A program made the translations under genes and the position numbers. The notes beneath the pieces are model-generated. The model was not told the DNA's origin, did no database searches, and worked only from the letters and a program-made list of their open reading frames with translations. Shown piece after piece: positions 16,294 to 25,274 of a stretch of DNA of 64,000 bases (its first letter is position 1; each line of letters starts with the position of its first letter). This stretch comes from Clostridium beijerinckii (lineage in GTDB: Bacteria > Bacillota > Clostridia > Clostridiales > Clostridiaceae): contig CP029329.1 of the NCBI GenBank assembly GCA_003129525.1, positions 186,001-250,000 of the forward strand. Direction: 5' to 3'.

Positions 16294-17988
16294 TTATTCT
16301 TTCATTGAAAATGCTACAATTGTTGAAAGTTCTTCGATAGTTGTCATCCCGCTTAAAACAAAATCTTTACATTCACTCTCTAAGGTTTCCATTCCATTTT
16401 CAATTGAAATATCTCTAAGGGTATCTGAGTTTTTCCCTGCATTTATAGCCTCTCTATGCTGCCTCGTCATTTCCATAACCTCATATATACCAATTCTTCC
16501 AGAGTATCCAGTCTCATTGCAGTATCCACAACCCTTTCCTTTGTGCAAAATAAGTGGTTTATTTACAGCTTGTCCTAAAAATTCTTTTTCATATATACTA
16601 GCCTCATATTCTTCTTTACAATTAGCACATATTTTTCTAACTAATCTTTGAGCCATTACTCCAACAACAGATGTTGAAACTAAATATGGTTTAACACCCA
16701 TGTCTACAAGTCTTACTATAGATGAAGGTGCATCATTTGTATGAAGTGTACTTAAAACTAGATGCCCTGTAATCGCTGCTCTTGTAGCAATTTCTGCTGT
16801 TTCTTCATCTCTAATTTCTCCAATCATAACTATATCAGGATCTTGTCTTAATATACTTCTAAGTCCACTTGCAAATGTCAATCCAGTTTTTTCATTTACA
16901 TTTACTTGATTGATTCCATTCATTGTAAACTCAACCGGATCTTCTACTGTAATTATATTTACACTGTCATCATTTAATTCTCTTAGTATTGCATACAAAG
17001 TTGTAGATTTCCCGCTCCCTGTAGGTCCAGTAACTAAAATTATTCCATGAGGATTTGCAATAATCCTATTTAATCTTTCAATATTATCTTCACTCATTCC
17101 AAGTTCATTTTTACTCAATGTAGAACCACCAGTATTTAAAATTCTTATAACTATCTTTTCTCCATTAACTATTGGAAGAACTGAGACTCTAAGGTCTATT
17201 TCTTTACCACTAACACTCGTCATTATTCTTCCGTCTTGTGGTGTTCTCTTTTCTGCTATATTAAGTCCTGCAAGAATTTTTATTCTAGTAACTAAAGGAC
17301 CTAAACTTTCTATTCCAAGGGTATTAACTATTTTAAGTTTTCCATCTATTCTATATCTTATCCTTATTTCGTGTTCAAATGGCTCTATGTGTATGTCTGA
17401 TGCCTTCATTTCTACTGAATTTTTAAATATAGATTCAATCATTTTAACAACTGGTGCACTATTTACATCATTTATATCTTCAGATATTGCTTTAGAATTC
17501 TTAATTGATTTTGTACTTTCCTTTGATAGTTGAATTGCCGCATTATGAACTTGTTGGCTACTATAATATATACCTATAAATTTTTTAATATCAGCCGTTC
17601 TAGATATAGATGACTCTATTTCAAATCCAGTAGATATTGCAACATCATCGATTGCAAAAATATTTAATGGATCTGCAAGTGCAACTTTAATTTTATTATT
17701 ATCAAATCCAAATGGTATTAATGTATATTTATCACATAAATTTTGAGGTATTAAAGTTATTGCCTTTCTGTCAAAATTTATTGTATTTAAATCTACTTTT
17801 TTTATTCCTGTTTGTTGTTCTATAGATTCTATAATATCGTCTTCTGTTATAATCTTACTATCTACTAATATTTCTCCAAGTTTTTTACCAAGTGCCTTTT
17901 GAGACTTCAATGCTTCTTGCAATTGATATCCAGTAATCTTACCTGCATTCACCAGAATGTTGCCTAATCTTCTTTTTTCAGTTGCCAT
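16294..17988 (-). CDS. pilB: PilB, pilus extension ATPase (GspE family)
   Basis: This ~564-aa cytoplasmic hexameric motor starts with a MshEN-type N-terminal domain (LGNILVNAGKITGYQLQEAL, ~8-150). The ATPase domain follows with Walker A GPTGSGKSTT (~321), an Asp box, Walker B region DPDIVMIGEIRDEETAEIA and His box HLVLSTLHTNDA. A four-cysteine zinc site (CANC ... CGYC, ~455-500) distinguishes PilB/GspE from PilT. MshEN domains can bind c-di-GMP in some bacteria, a second possible link to the riboswitch. The ATG at 17988 follows GGTGAG at good spacing; an in-frame GTG at 18000 is the alternative. Confidence 0.96.
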   Translation of the reverse strand: MATEKRRLGNILVNAGKITGYQLQEALKSQKALGKKLGEILVDSKIITEDDIIESIEQQTGIKKVDLNTINFDRKAITLIPQNLCDKYTLIPFGFDNNKIKVALADPLNIFAIDDVAISTGFEIESSISRTADIKKFIGIYYSSQQVHNAAIQLSKESTKSIKNSKAISEDINDVNSAPVVKMIESIFKNSVEMKASDIHIEPFEHEIRIRYRIDGKLKIVNTLGIESLGPLVTRIKILAGLNIAEKRTPQDGRIMTSVSGKEIDLRVSVLPIVNGEKIVIRILNTGGSTLSKNELGMSEDNIERLNRIIANPHGIILVTGPTGSGKSTTLYAILRELNDDSVNIITVEDPVEFTMNGINQVNVNEKTGLTFASGLRSILRQDPDIVMIGEIRDEETAEIATRAAITGHLVLSTLHTNDAPSSIVRLVDMGVKPYLVSTSVVGVMAQRLVRKICANCKEEYEASIYEKEFLGQAVNKPLILHKGKGCGYCNETGYSGRIGIYEVMEMTRQHREAINAGKNSDTLRDISIENGMETLESECKDFVLSGMTTIEELSTIVAFSMKE

Positions 17989-18111
17989 TCTGCGTCTCAC
18001 CTACCTTTTGTTATTAATTAAACATAAATATGTCCTATAAGATATATTTAACTTTATAGTAATAGTTTAATTTCTTCCTTTAATCAATCAAGTATATATA
18101 TTTTAAATAAT

Positions 18112-18864
18112 CTATATTAATAGATTCCAATAAAACTTTAATATTTCAACTCCCCATATCATAGAGATCAAACTTCCGATTGCTATACACGGCCCAAATG
18201 CTATTTTTTCTTTTGCTTTTTTTAATTTTAAAGCTAAGATAATTATTCCTACTATCCCACCTAATATAATTGCTAAAAATAATCCTAGCAGAATTCCTTT
18301 AACTCCTAAAAACAATCCACATACAGTAGCAATTTCAATATCACCCTCGCCCATTCCTTTAGTTAAAAACACTATTAAGCCTATAATTCCAAAGCCTACT
18401 GCTCCACCTAAAATCAAATCAACAATTCCACTCCTATAGCTAATAGCTTGAATTACTATAAATATACCTGCTATAATGCCTCCAAAAATCGTGGTACTTG
18501 TAAACACAAATTGAGTATCGTAATCAATCATTCCAATAACAATCAAAAGCGATACTAAAATGCAGTATTTCAAAGCAATTAACGTTAATCCAAATTTTAA
18601 GTAGACTATTAAATACAATATCCCATTAAGACTTTCTATTAGTGGATATCTTATAGAAATTTTTTCCTTGCAATATTTACATTTTCCTCTAAGAAATATA
18701 TAACTAAATACAGGAACTAAATCTATAGGGCTTAAGTTATGTTGACATTTTGCACAATGTGATGGTGGAAATGCAATTGATTCTTCTTTAGGAATTCTAT
18801 AAATGCAAACATTTAAAAAGCTTCCTATAACTAATCCTAAAATAACTATTAAAGCATAATCCAA
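18112..18864 (-). CDS. pilD: PilD, prepilin peptidase (A24)
   Basis: The 250-aa membrane aspartyl protease cleaves and methylates prepilins. It has the N-terminal methyltransferase-associated loop with two CxxC pairs (CAKC near 37, CKYC near 62), multiple membrane helices, and both catalytic Asp motifs: GMIDYDTQ (~111) and GMGEGDIE (~168-175). Translation starts at TTG after GAAGGTGATAAA. It is the first gene after the riboswitch terminator, so it heads the c-di-GMP-controlled operon. Confidence 0.95.
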   Translation of the reverse strand: MDYALIVILGLVIGSFLNVCIYRIPKEESIAFPPSHCAKCQHNLSPIDLVPVFSYIFLRGKCKYCKEKISIRYPLIESLNGILYLIVYLKFGLTLIALKYCILVSLLIVIGMIDYDTQFVFTSTTIFGGIIAGIFIVIQAISYRSGIVDLILGGAVGFGIIGLIVFLTKGMGEGDIEIATVCGLFLGVKGILLGLFLAIILGGIVGIIILALKLKKAKEKIAFGPCIAIGSLISMIWGVEILKFYWNLLI

Positions 18865-19050
18865 TTTATCACCTTCTCAATATATCTATTACGCGTCCGT
18901 TTCATTTGATAAATAATGTAATATTTTACATTATCATCTATTATATTAAATGTTTTTTTATATAATTACAAGTCATTTCAAAAATGTATTAATTAGTATA
19001 TTTTTTACATAATTTTTGTTTGTTTCTTATATATTACTTTCTTTTATATA

Positions 19051-19084
19051 AAAAAACCGACCTTTATTAAAATAAAGGTCGGTT
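19051..19084 (-). terminator. Riboswitch-controlled intrinsic terminator
   Basis: A perfect 14-bp stem AACCGACCTTTATT / AATAAAGGTCGGTT is followed by a T7 tract on the minus strand. Its 5' arm contains the CCGACC that closes the c-di-GMP-II aptamer and the CCTTTAT likely used in aptamer helix P1. Ligand binding should therefore block the terminator (ON switch). Confidence 0.92.
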
Positions 19085-19150
19085 GCACTGCAAACTCATC
19101 ATATATAAAGTGCCCAAGTAAAATATATGAATCATAGTTTCCCTATAAAA
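19070..19150 (-). promoter_or_regulatory. Class II c-di-GMP riboswitch upstream of the pilus operon
   Basis: On the minus strand the sequence contains, in order, AGGGAAACTATGATTCAT, CTTGGGCACTT, GATGAGTTTGCAGTGC and AACCGACC. These are the conserved blocks of c-di-GMP-II aptamers, as remembered from the C. acetobutylicum example (GGAAAC.AUGAU, UUGGGCACUU, GAGUU.GUAGUGCAACCGACC). The GGGCAC/GTGC pairing and the final ACCGACC are intact. It lies about 210 nt before pilD, with the expression-platform terminator immediately 3'. Confidence 0.95.
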
Positions 19151-19151
19151 T

Positions 19152-19213
19152 ATTATATACTATTTGTTATTTTACTTTTAGATAGACAATTTAATTATTA
19201 AATTATATGTCTA
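19152..19213 (-). promoter_or_regulatory. Likely promoter region of the pilus operon with AT-rich inverted repeat
   Basis: A TATAAT box (19152-19157) lies just before the aptamer; no good -35 is evident. Upstream is a 31-bp inverted repeat (19183-19213), TAGACA...TGTCTA enclosing AATTTAATAATTAAATT, which could be an operator. Positions 19214-19380 show nothing else that I can identify. Confidence 0.45.
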
Positions 19214-19380
19214 TATAGTACCATATTTTCCCGTATAATTCTACACTTCTTTTAGCAAATTAGCCAAAATATTTTCTTAAATATTTATTAATAATATAGA
19301 AAATTTATGAACTATTTTAAAATAAATCTGTTCCCCGGTAATATTATATAACTAGCTAAAATAAAATACACCCAAATGTA

Positions 19381-20418
19381 TTAATTCATTTTATTATTTT
19401 TTATCCACTTTTCATATTCTTGATGAGATATTATATCATTATTAACTAATCTTTTTAGATCCATCTCTATTGTTTGCATTCCATACTTTGATCCCATTTG
19501 AATAAAACTATTTATCTGCTCATAATTACCTTCTCTAATTAAATTCTTTATACCTGGAGTACATACCATTATTTCCATTGCTGCTGTTCGTCCTGTTCCT
19601 GAAGCATTTGGTAATAAAACTTGAGAAACAACTCCTCTTAATAAAGATGATAATTGAATTTTAATTTCATTTTGATGACCAGAATCAAATGAATTTATAA
19701 TTCTATATATACTATTTGCTGCTCCCATATTATGCAAAGTTGAAAAAACTAAATGCCCAGTTTGTGCTGCTCTTAAAGCTATTTCTATTGTTTCTGGGTC
19801 TCTCATTTCTCCTACTAATATAACATCAGGATCTTGTCTAAGTGCTGCTCGAAGTCCCATTGCATAACTTCTAGTATCCTGTCCAATTTCTCTTTGATTT
19901 ATCATAGATTTATTATTTTCATATATATATTCTATTGGTTCTTCTAAAGTAATTATGTGTTTCTCTTTAGTCATATTTATTTCATTTACCATAGCTGCAA
20001 GAGTTGTGCTTTTACCAGAGCCGGTTGGTCCAGTAACAAGCACTAATCCATCACTTAATTCAGTAAAAGTTTTTAAAACAGGAGCATTTACCAAATCTTT
20101 AAGTTTGGGTATAGCTTCCTTAATTACTCTCATACATATAGCATAACTTTCCCTACACTTATAAGCATTAACTCTAAAATTTCCAATGCCAGGTCTATTA
20201 TATTTAAAATCTATCTCCCCATCATTTAAAAATTCATTGAATTTATCGGGTATTAATTCTTTAATATATTCTTCTACTACTTCACTTGGAAGTTTATCAT
20301 TATTTACATTTACTAAAACTCCATCTATTCTAACCATTGGGGCTAATCCCGAAGTAATATGTAAGTCAGATACATTCCCTATATCTATAGAGTCTATCAA
20401 TTTGTCTATCTTCAACAT
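19381..20418 (-). CDS. pilT: PilT, pilus retraction ATPase
   Basis: The 345-aa protein is a GspE-superfamily ATPase without the MshEN and zinc domains of PilB. Motifs: N-terminal SDLHITSGLAPMVRIDG (PilT PAS-like domain), Walker A GPTGSGKSTT (~129-138), DPDVILVGEMRDPETIEIAL, and His box LVFSTLHNMGA. It drives pilin depolymerisation and twitching. It lies upstream of the riboswitch, so its expression is not controlled by that switch unless transcription reads through. The start ATG has AGAGGAAGAATAAA. Confidence 0.95.
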   Translation of the reverse strand: MLKIDKLIDSIDIGNVSDLHITSGLAPMVRIDGVLVNVNNDKLPSEVVEEYIKELIPDKFNEFLNDGEIDFKYNRPGIGNFRVNAYKCRESYAICMRVIKEAIPKLKDLVNAPVLKTFTELSDGLVLVTGPTGSGKSTTLAAMVNEINMTKEKHIITLEEPIEYIYENNKSMINQREIGQDTRSYAMGLRAALRQDPDVILVGEMRDPETIEIALRAAQTGHLVFSTLHNMGAANSIYRIINSFDSGHQNEIKIQLSSLLRGVVSQVLLPNASGTGRTAAMEIMVCTPGIKNLIREGNYEQINSFIQMGSKYGMQTIEMDLKRLVNNDIISHQEYEKWIKNNKMN

Positions 20419-20577
20419 TTTATTCTTCCTCTTTCCATCTGTAAAATTATATCGTATAAAGATAAGCTTACTATATTTAAATTATCACTATTTTTCTAAA
20501 TATGTCAATCTTGTTTATATTTTAACTTTAATATTTTAGAATCATATAAAAACTTTATAGTTCTTTTGTCCACATAT

Positions 20578-20630
20578 AAAAAACACCTCCAATATTGATA
20601 TTATCTCTATCAATATTAGAGGTGTTTTTG
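20578..20630 (-). terminator. Terminator after yebC
   Basis: A long stem with AAAAACACCTC...GAGGTGTTTTT ends and a TATTGATA/TATCAATA inner stem follows yebC on the minus strand. It can act in both directions. Confidence 0.88.
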
Positions 20631-20688
20631 CTTTATTCCGTATACCTTAATAAAGTAATTTTCAATTTATTAATATATCATAAATTAA

Positions 20689-21429
20689 CTATTCATTCCA
20701 ACCTTCTGGAAATTCAGCGTTGTGATAAACATCTTGAACGTCATCATCATCTTCAAGTAAGTCTAACATTTTTTGGAATTTCTTAGCATCAGCTTCATCT
20801 ATTTCTGTATATGTATCTGGAATCATTTTAACAGATGCTTCTAAGAATTCAATTCCTGCTGCTTCCAATGCTTCTCGCACCTGTCCAAAGTCTTCTGGAG
20901 CTGTAGTTACTATAAATACTTCTTCTTCATCTGATGAGAAATCTTCTGCACCCGCATCTAAGGCAATCATCATTATTTCATCTTCATCTTTATCTTCTTT
21001 TTCAATGATAATTTCTCCTTTTTCTTGGAACATGAAGCCTACACATCCTGCAGTTCCCATATTTCCTCCACCTTTAGTAAATGCGCTTCTTACATTTCCT
21101 GCAGATCTATTTTTATTATCAGTAAGAGTATCAACTATTACAGCCACTCCACTAGGACCATAACCTTCATAAACTATATTTTCATAATTAACTGATGATA
21201 ATTCACCAGAAGCCTTTTTTATTGCTTTTGCTATAGTATCATTAGGCATATTTTCAGCCTTTGCTTTGGCAATTGCATCTCTAAGTCTTGAATTTGTATC
21301 GGGGCTAGATCCACCATTTTTAACAGCTACAACGATTTCTTTACCTAGTTTAGTAAAAATTTTACCTCTTTTTGCATCTGTCTTACCCTTTTTCGCTTGA
21401 ATGTTATGCCACTTTGAGTGTCCTGACAT
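20689..21429 (-). CDS. yebC: YebC/PmpR family protein
   Basis: The 246-aa cytoplasmic protein begins with the family hallmark [20 protein letters not shown]. It continues through [39 protein letters not shown] and an acidic C-terminus. YebC-type proteins act as transcriptional regulators or, as shown for several recently, as translation factors easing ribosome stalling at proline-rich motifs. Length and motifs are complete. It is monocistronic, with its own terminator. Confidence 0.96.
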   Translation of the reverse strand: MSGHSKWHNIQAKKGKTDAKRGKIFTKLGKEIVVAVKNGGSSPDTNSRLRDAIAKAKAENMPNDTIAKAIKKASGELSSVNYENIVYEGYGPSGVAVIVDTLTDNKNRSAGNVRSAFTKGGGNMGTAGCVGFMFQEKGEIIIEKEDKDEDEIMMIALDAGAEDFSSDEEEVFIVTTAPEDFGQVREALEAAGIEFLEASVKMIPDTYTEIDEADAKKFQKMLDLLEDDDDVQDVYHNAEFPEGWNE

Positions 21430-21685
21430 GTGTTTTCCTCCTTACTTTAATTTAAATACATAGTTTTTAATAAATAAATGTACAATTCATTATAATTTAA
21501 ATGCTATATGTTTATACAGATTTTTATTATTACTTATTTTAAAATTAATTGATTTATTTCGAAATATAAAATTCACAAAAATTATACCACATTTTGAACA
21601 AATTCACAATATATACTGAGCTCATGCATAAATAGGCTCATCCTCCAGTTTATACTGTAGAAATATACTAAACTTAAATAAATGC

Positions 21686-21712
21686 ATGACCTTCATTTCG
21701 ACTGGCTATACG
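21686..21712 (-). repeat. Fragment of palindromic element A
   Basis: The sequence AAATGCATGACCTTCATTTC matches the arm end of the large palindrome at 37.0-37.2 kb. The rest of the gap (21430-21739) is AT-rich, with a weak TGAGC..GCTCA hairpin near 21.62-21.64 kb and nothing coding. Confidence 0.6.
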
Positions 21713-21739
21713 CATAAGTGTAGTTTTCACCGAGGGCAC

Positions 21740-22387
21740 CTATATTTTCAAATAAAGTCTATTTCCTTCTTTAAAATAAATTTCTTCTTTACTTTTTCGA
21801 ACTATTACTTTCCCATTTGTAGCTTCTACAATTTCATTTTCTATATCATTTGAAATTGTCTTTTCTGATAATATATATACAGTTACTTTATCGCTATATT
21901 CTGTATCCTCTATGTGCCAAGAATTTTGTCCGCATATATGTTGAATCTTTCCAAATAAATCATATTCTATTTCAAAACTTAATTTTAGTCCCTCAACCTT
22001 TTCTACAATACCTGCAGCTTTTATGGCAATGCTCGCCCCTTTTATATATGCTCTTGTTAATCCTCCAGTACCTAAAAGTATTCCGCCAAAATATCTAGTA
22101 ACCACAACTGCACAATCTGTTATTCTACTTTTCTTCATTACTTCAAGAATAGGTATTCCTGCTGTTCCTTGTGGTTCTCCATCATCAGAATATCTTTGAA
22201 TATTCATATTACTTCCAATAATATAAGCAAAGCAATTATGCCTAGCTTGTTTATGCATATTTTTTATTTGATTTACAAAAGCTTTAGCTTCTTCTTCATT
22301 TTCAACTCTTTTTGCATATCCAATAAACTCTGATTTCTTTTCTTCAAATCTATCTTCACCGAAATCTCTTATTGTAATATAGGACAT
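21740..22387 (-). CDS. YigZ/IMPACT family protein
   Basis: The 215-aa protein carries the UPF0029/IMPACT N-terminal domain: KKSEFIGYAKRVENEEEA, HNCFAYIIG, the signature SDDGEPQGTAGIPILEV (~70-86) and VVTRYFGGILLGTGGL (~97-112). A ferredoxin-like C-terminal domain follows. Bacterial members are of uncertain function; eukaryotic IMPACT regulates GCN2 signalling. The start ATG has GGAAAGGGG about 10 nt upstream. Confidence 0.95.
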   Translation of the reverse strand: MSYITIRDFGEDRFEEKKSEFIGYAKRVENEEEAKAFVNQIKNMHKQARHNCFAYIIGSNMNIQRYSDDGEPQGTAGIPILEVMKKSRITDCAVVVTRYFGGILLGTGGLTRAYIKGASIAIKAAGIVEKVEGLKLSFEIEYDLFGKIQHICGQNSWHIEDTEYSDKVTVYILSEKTISNDIENEIVEATNGKVIVRKSKEEIYFKEGNRLYLKI

Positions 22388-22396
22388 CTATACATA

Positions 22397-22520
22397 ACCC
22401 CTTTCCAATTAACAATGCGCAGTTCACAATGTACAATTACAGTAGAAATCTTTATAAGACTTCTTAAAATATATATTTTAAGTTACGTAGTAACTTGTTC
22501 CTCAATTGTGAATTGTGAAA
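22397..22520. repeat. Palindromic intergenic element, family D
   Basis: Inverted ends read CAATGCGCAGTTCACAATG and CCTCAATTGTGAATTGTG around a centre TTAAAATATATATTTTAA. It shares AAGTTAC.TAGTAACTTGTTCC with the copy at 27.9 kb. Confidence 0.75.
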
Positions 22521-22574
22521 ATTATATAATCTCATCTATATTATATAATATTGAATTAGTCAACAGTTTATTCA

Positions 22575-24020
22575 TTAATCATCTGATTTAGATTGATTCT
22601 TAACCTTTTCATAAATCAGTTCTTCTTTAAGTATTCTCATACCCTTTTCAATCTTAAGTTTATCAGTTTGATAAAATGCTATTCTAAAAGAATCTTGTCC
22701 ATCATTTTTTGATGTAAAAAACATAACGGCCGGAGTAATATATACATTTCTTTGTCTAAGTCGCATAAAAAGCTCCTTTGTATTCATCATATAATTTTCA
22801 TTTAAAGTTAAATAAAAATTTAAACCTCCCTTTGGATCTTTATATGTTAATATGTCTTTAAATTCATTATCTAATAAGGATTTCATATATGTATATCTCT
22901 TTATATATTCATCATTTAAAATTTTTATATTTTTCTTCCATTTGTTATCTGAAATATATAGTTCTAATGCTCTTTGCATTAAGCTTGAAGTTGTTATATC
23001 TGTGTTATGTTTAGAACTTTGAAGTATTTCTCTCAAGATTGTTGGTGCTACTAGATATCCTAATCTTATTCCTGGAAGAAATATTTTTGAAAAACTTTTT
23101 ATATAAATAACCCTGTCATTTTTATCAAGCCATTTAAATGGTATATATTCTAAGGAATTTTCATATATAAGTTCTGATAAATAATCATCTTCAATTATGT
23201 AAAAATCATAAATCTCTGCAAGCTCTAAAATTCTTTTTTTCTTTTTTAAGCTATAACTTGTTCCTGTTGGATTTTGAAAATAACTCATTGTATAAAAACA
23301 TCTTATTTCATTTTTTTGAAGTATTTTTTCAAATTTAACTAAGTTTATTCCATCTTCTTCAATTGGTACTTCAAATAAATTAACCTTTCTCCATTTAAAA
23401 ACTGATAATGCACCTGCATATGTTGGCTTTTCAACTATTATATTATCATTTATATTTAATATTCCCTTAGAAGCTATATCAATTCCTTGTTGAGCTCCGG
23501 ATACAATTATTATATCTTCATTATTTAATTTATAATCCCAAAATACCTTGTTTATTGTATATATCAGATTAGTGTATCCATTTCTATTATCAGAAAGCAA
23601 TGCATTAGCACCATCTCTTTCTAAAACTTCATTTATAATATGTTTTAAATCATCTATAGGGAATAATACTTCTGATGTAGTTTCTCCTGTAAAATCTACT
23701 ACATCCGTTAAATCTTCCATAGATATTTTTTTCAAAGTCTTTGAATACTCTCGCCTAAAGTTTGAAGTAATTTCTTTTCTCTTAGCATAACTTCCACTAC
23801 CAACTTTTTGATAAGCATATCCTTCAGCTTTAAGCTTATTGTAAGCACTTACTATTGTAACATTATTTACGCCTAGTTTCTTTGATAATTCTCTTATGGT
23901 AGAGAGTTTATCTCCCTCTTTTATTTCTCTCTTATCAATTAAATTTTTTATAAAATTAGCCACTTGAATATATTTGGGTACTTCATCATCTTTGAATTTA
24001 AAATCTTTGTAAATATCCAT
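22575..24020 (-). CDS. MocR/PdxR-type regulator (GntR HTH fused to PLP aminotransferase fold)
   Basis: The ~481-aa protein has an N-terminal GntR winged helix (residues ~10-80: IQVANFIKNLIDKREI, LSTIRELSKKLGVNNVTIV, AEGYAYQKVGSGSYA) and a type I aminotransferase domain. The PLP lysine lies in KSFSKIFLPGIRLG (~305-318), with NPTGTSYS and EDDYLSEL upstream. MocR proteins sense PLP, amino acids or related ligands and regulate vitamin B6, GABA or cell-wall genes; the target here is unknown. The ATG at 24020 follows AGAGGTTGCTT; an in-frame TTG at 24026 is too close to the ribosome site. Confidence 0.93.
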   Translation of the reverse strand: MDIYKDFKFKDDEVPKYIQVANFIKNLIDKREIKEGDKLSTIRELSKKLGVNNVTIVSAYNKLKAEGYAYQKVGSGSYAKRKEITSNFRREYSKTLKKISMEDLTDVVDFTGETTSEVLFPIDDLKHIINEVLERDGANALLSDNRNGYTNLIYTINKVFWDYKLNNEDIIIVSGAQQGIDIASKGILNINDNIIVEKPTYAGALSVFKWRKVNLFEVPIEEDGINLVKFEKILQKNEIRCFYTMSYFQNPTGTSYSLKKKKRILELAEIYDFYIIEDDYLSELIYENSLEYIPFKWLDKNDRVIYIKSFSKIFLPGIRLGYLVAPTILREILQSSKHNTDITTSSLMQRALELYISDNKWKKNIKILNDEYIKRYTYMKSLLDNEFKDILTYKDPKGGLNFYLTLNENYMMNTKELFMRLRQRNVYITPAVMFFTSKNDGQDSFRIAFYQTDKLKIEKGMRILKEELIYEKVKNQSKSDD

Positions 24021-24055
24021 AAGCAACCTCTTTTCTTCTAATATTCTAAACCATA

Positions 24056-24099
24056 TATATTCTTCAGAATATTACCATAAATATTCTGAAGAATATACA
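24056..24099. promoter_or_regulatory. Putative MocR operator (paired palindromes)
   Basis: TATTCTTCAGAATA and TATTCTGAAGAATA, each palindromic and together forming a larger inverted repeat, lie 36-80 nt upstream of the MocR gene. The arrangement fits autoregulation. It could instead be a hairpin ending the upstream gene (its stop is at 24167), though no T tract is seen. Confidence 0.55.
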
Positions 24100-24166
24100 C
24101 TCATAAAAATAATGCGATAGCATAATTAAGAACTTTTATCCTGGAAAAATTAGAAGCATTTATTCA

Positions 24167-25072
24167 TTAATTATAACTCTTATACGAATATACATTCTCA
24201 CTTACCAATTTTTCATTAAAAGATAAGTCCAAATCTTTAGTGTCCTTCATTACCAAGTTTCTTTTAAATAATTCTTTTAATATATCCTCTATTTTTATCT
24301 CAAATTCTTTAAATAATTCATCATTTTTTATTTCATATGAACTTAAAAAAATATTTTTTTTATACAGATAATCTAATAAATATTTAGATGCTTCATTTAT
24401 ATACTCATCTAAAAAATTTTCTATATAATCTACAGTGTTTTGTACAATTTCTTTTGTGCATTTTTTATTAAACAAGTTTTCAACTATTAAATTAAAGTTA
24501 TTATTTAAATTTGTTGCCATTTTTACAGCATCTTTGCTTACAGTATATCCATTTAAATTTAAATATAACTTAGCAAAGCTATCTAAAGATCTAATTAGCA
24601 CTTCATAAGAGGTAAACGCATTATCATTATGTATATACTTCTTAGTTATCCTTATGTCTTTTATAAGTTTTCCTAAATATACCAAATTCCATATCTTTTT
24701 ACTTTTATCTAAACTATATTTAGCTTTATTAAAAATATTTTCAATCTCATCATCTCTTGAAAATATTATCTTAGAAGATATAAGTAAATTTCTTATAATC
24801 CCTTTCTTCCCATCACTTTCATATAAAGCTAAAAACTTATCTTTATCTAATACTTTTATATGTACCGGTATATCTAATATTTCTGAATATACATCTCTAA
24901 CCTCATCAAAACCATTTTTGTATACAACAAATAGGTCTATATCAGATTCTTCCCAAAGATCTCCACTAATTATGCTTCCAAATGCAAATATAGCTAATAC
25001 TTTTTTATTTATTTGTAATATATTTATTAATTTTTCTGATGATTTTTGATAATTTAATATGGATTTTAACAT
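24167..25072 (-). CDS. Nucleotidyltransferase-domain protein
   Basis: Residues ~25-60 contain the polymerase-β-like nucleotidyltransferase signature FAFGSIISGDLWEESDIDLF (GSxxxG...SDIDL), with the two metal-binding Asp. The remaining ~240 residues are helical and Lys/Asn-rich and resemble HEPN-like substrate-binding regions of aminoglycoside or MNT enzymes. The substrate is unknown. No partner HEPN gene is adjacent, which argues against a two-gene MNT/HEPN toxin-antitoxin. The ATG at 25072 has AAGGTGAAGG; an in-frame GTG at 25084 is less likely. Confidence 0.8.
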   Translation of the reverse strand: MLKSILNYQKSSEKLINILQINKKVLAIFAFGSIISGDLWEESDIDLFVVYKNGFDEVRDVYSEILDIPVHIKVLDKDKFLALYESDGKKGIIRNLLISSKIIFSRDDEIENIFNKAKYSLDKSKKIWNLVYLGKLIKDIRITKKYIHNDNAFTSYEVLIRSLDSFAKLYLNLNGYTVSKDAVKMATNLNNNFNLIVENLFNKKCTKEIVQNTVDYIENFLDEYINEASKYLLDYLYKKNIFLSSYEIKNDELFKEFEIKIEDILKELFKRNLVMKDTKDLDLSFNEKLVSENVYSYKSYN

Positions 25073-25234
25073 ATTTACCTTCACCTTCTTTGTCTAAATA
25101 AAACTTGTTAACATTATAGTTGAAAGAAATTTTTATTTAAGTAGACTACCTTTTTAGTTTTTATTCTATTTTAGACCTACTAAATAAAATAGCAAGTCAA
25201 CTATTAGAAATATGCCTTCCCTTTTAAAACATAC

Positions 25235-25270
25235 AAAAAAGATTCTTAAATAATTGAATCTAAGAATCTT
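25235..25270 (-). terminator. Terminator after the 239-aa unknown gene
   Basis: Stem AAAGATTCTTA/TAAGAATCTTT followed by TTTTTTG on the minus strand, starting 5 nt after the stop codon. Confidence 0.85.
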
Positions 25271-25274
25271 TCCT

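Noticed and set aside
16238-16651. 137-codon plus-strand frame over the 3' end of pilB
   Set aside because: Opposite strand of the PilB zinc-site region and of a repeat element; shadow.
24167-25072. MNT/HEPN toxin-antitoxin module
   Set aside because: Nucleotidyltransferase motif present, but the protein is much longer than MNT antitoxins and no small HEPN gene is adjacent.
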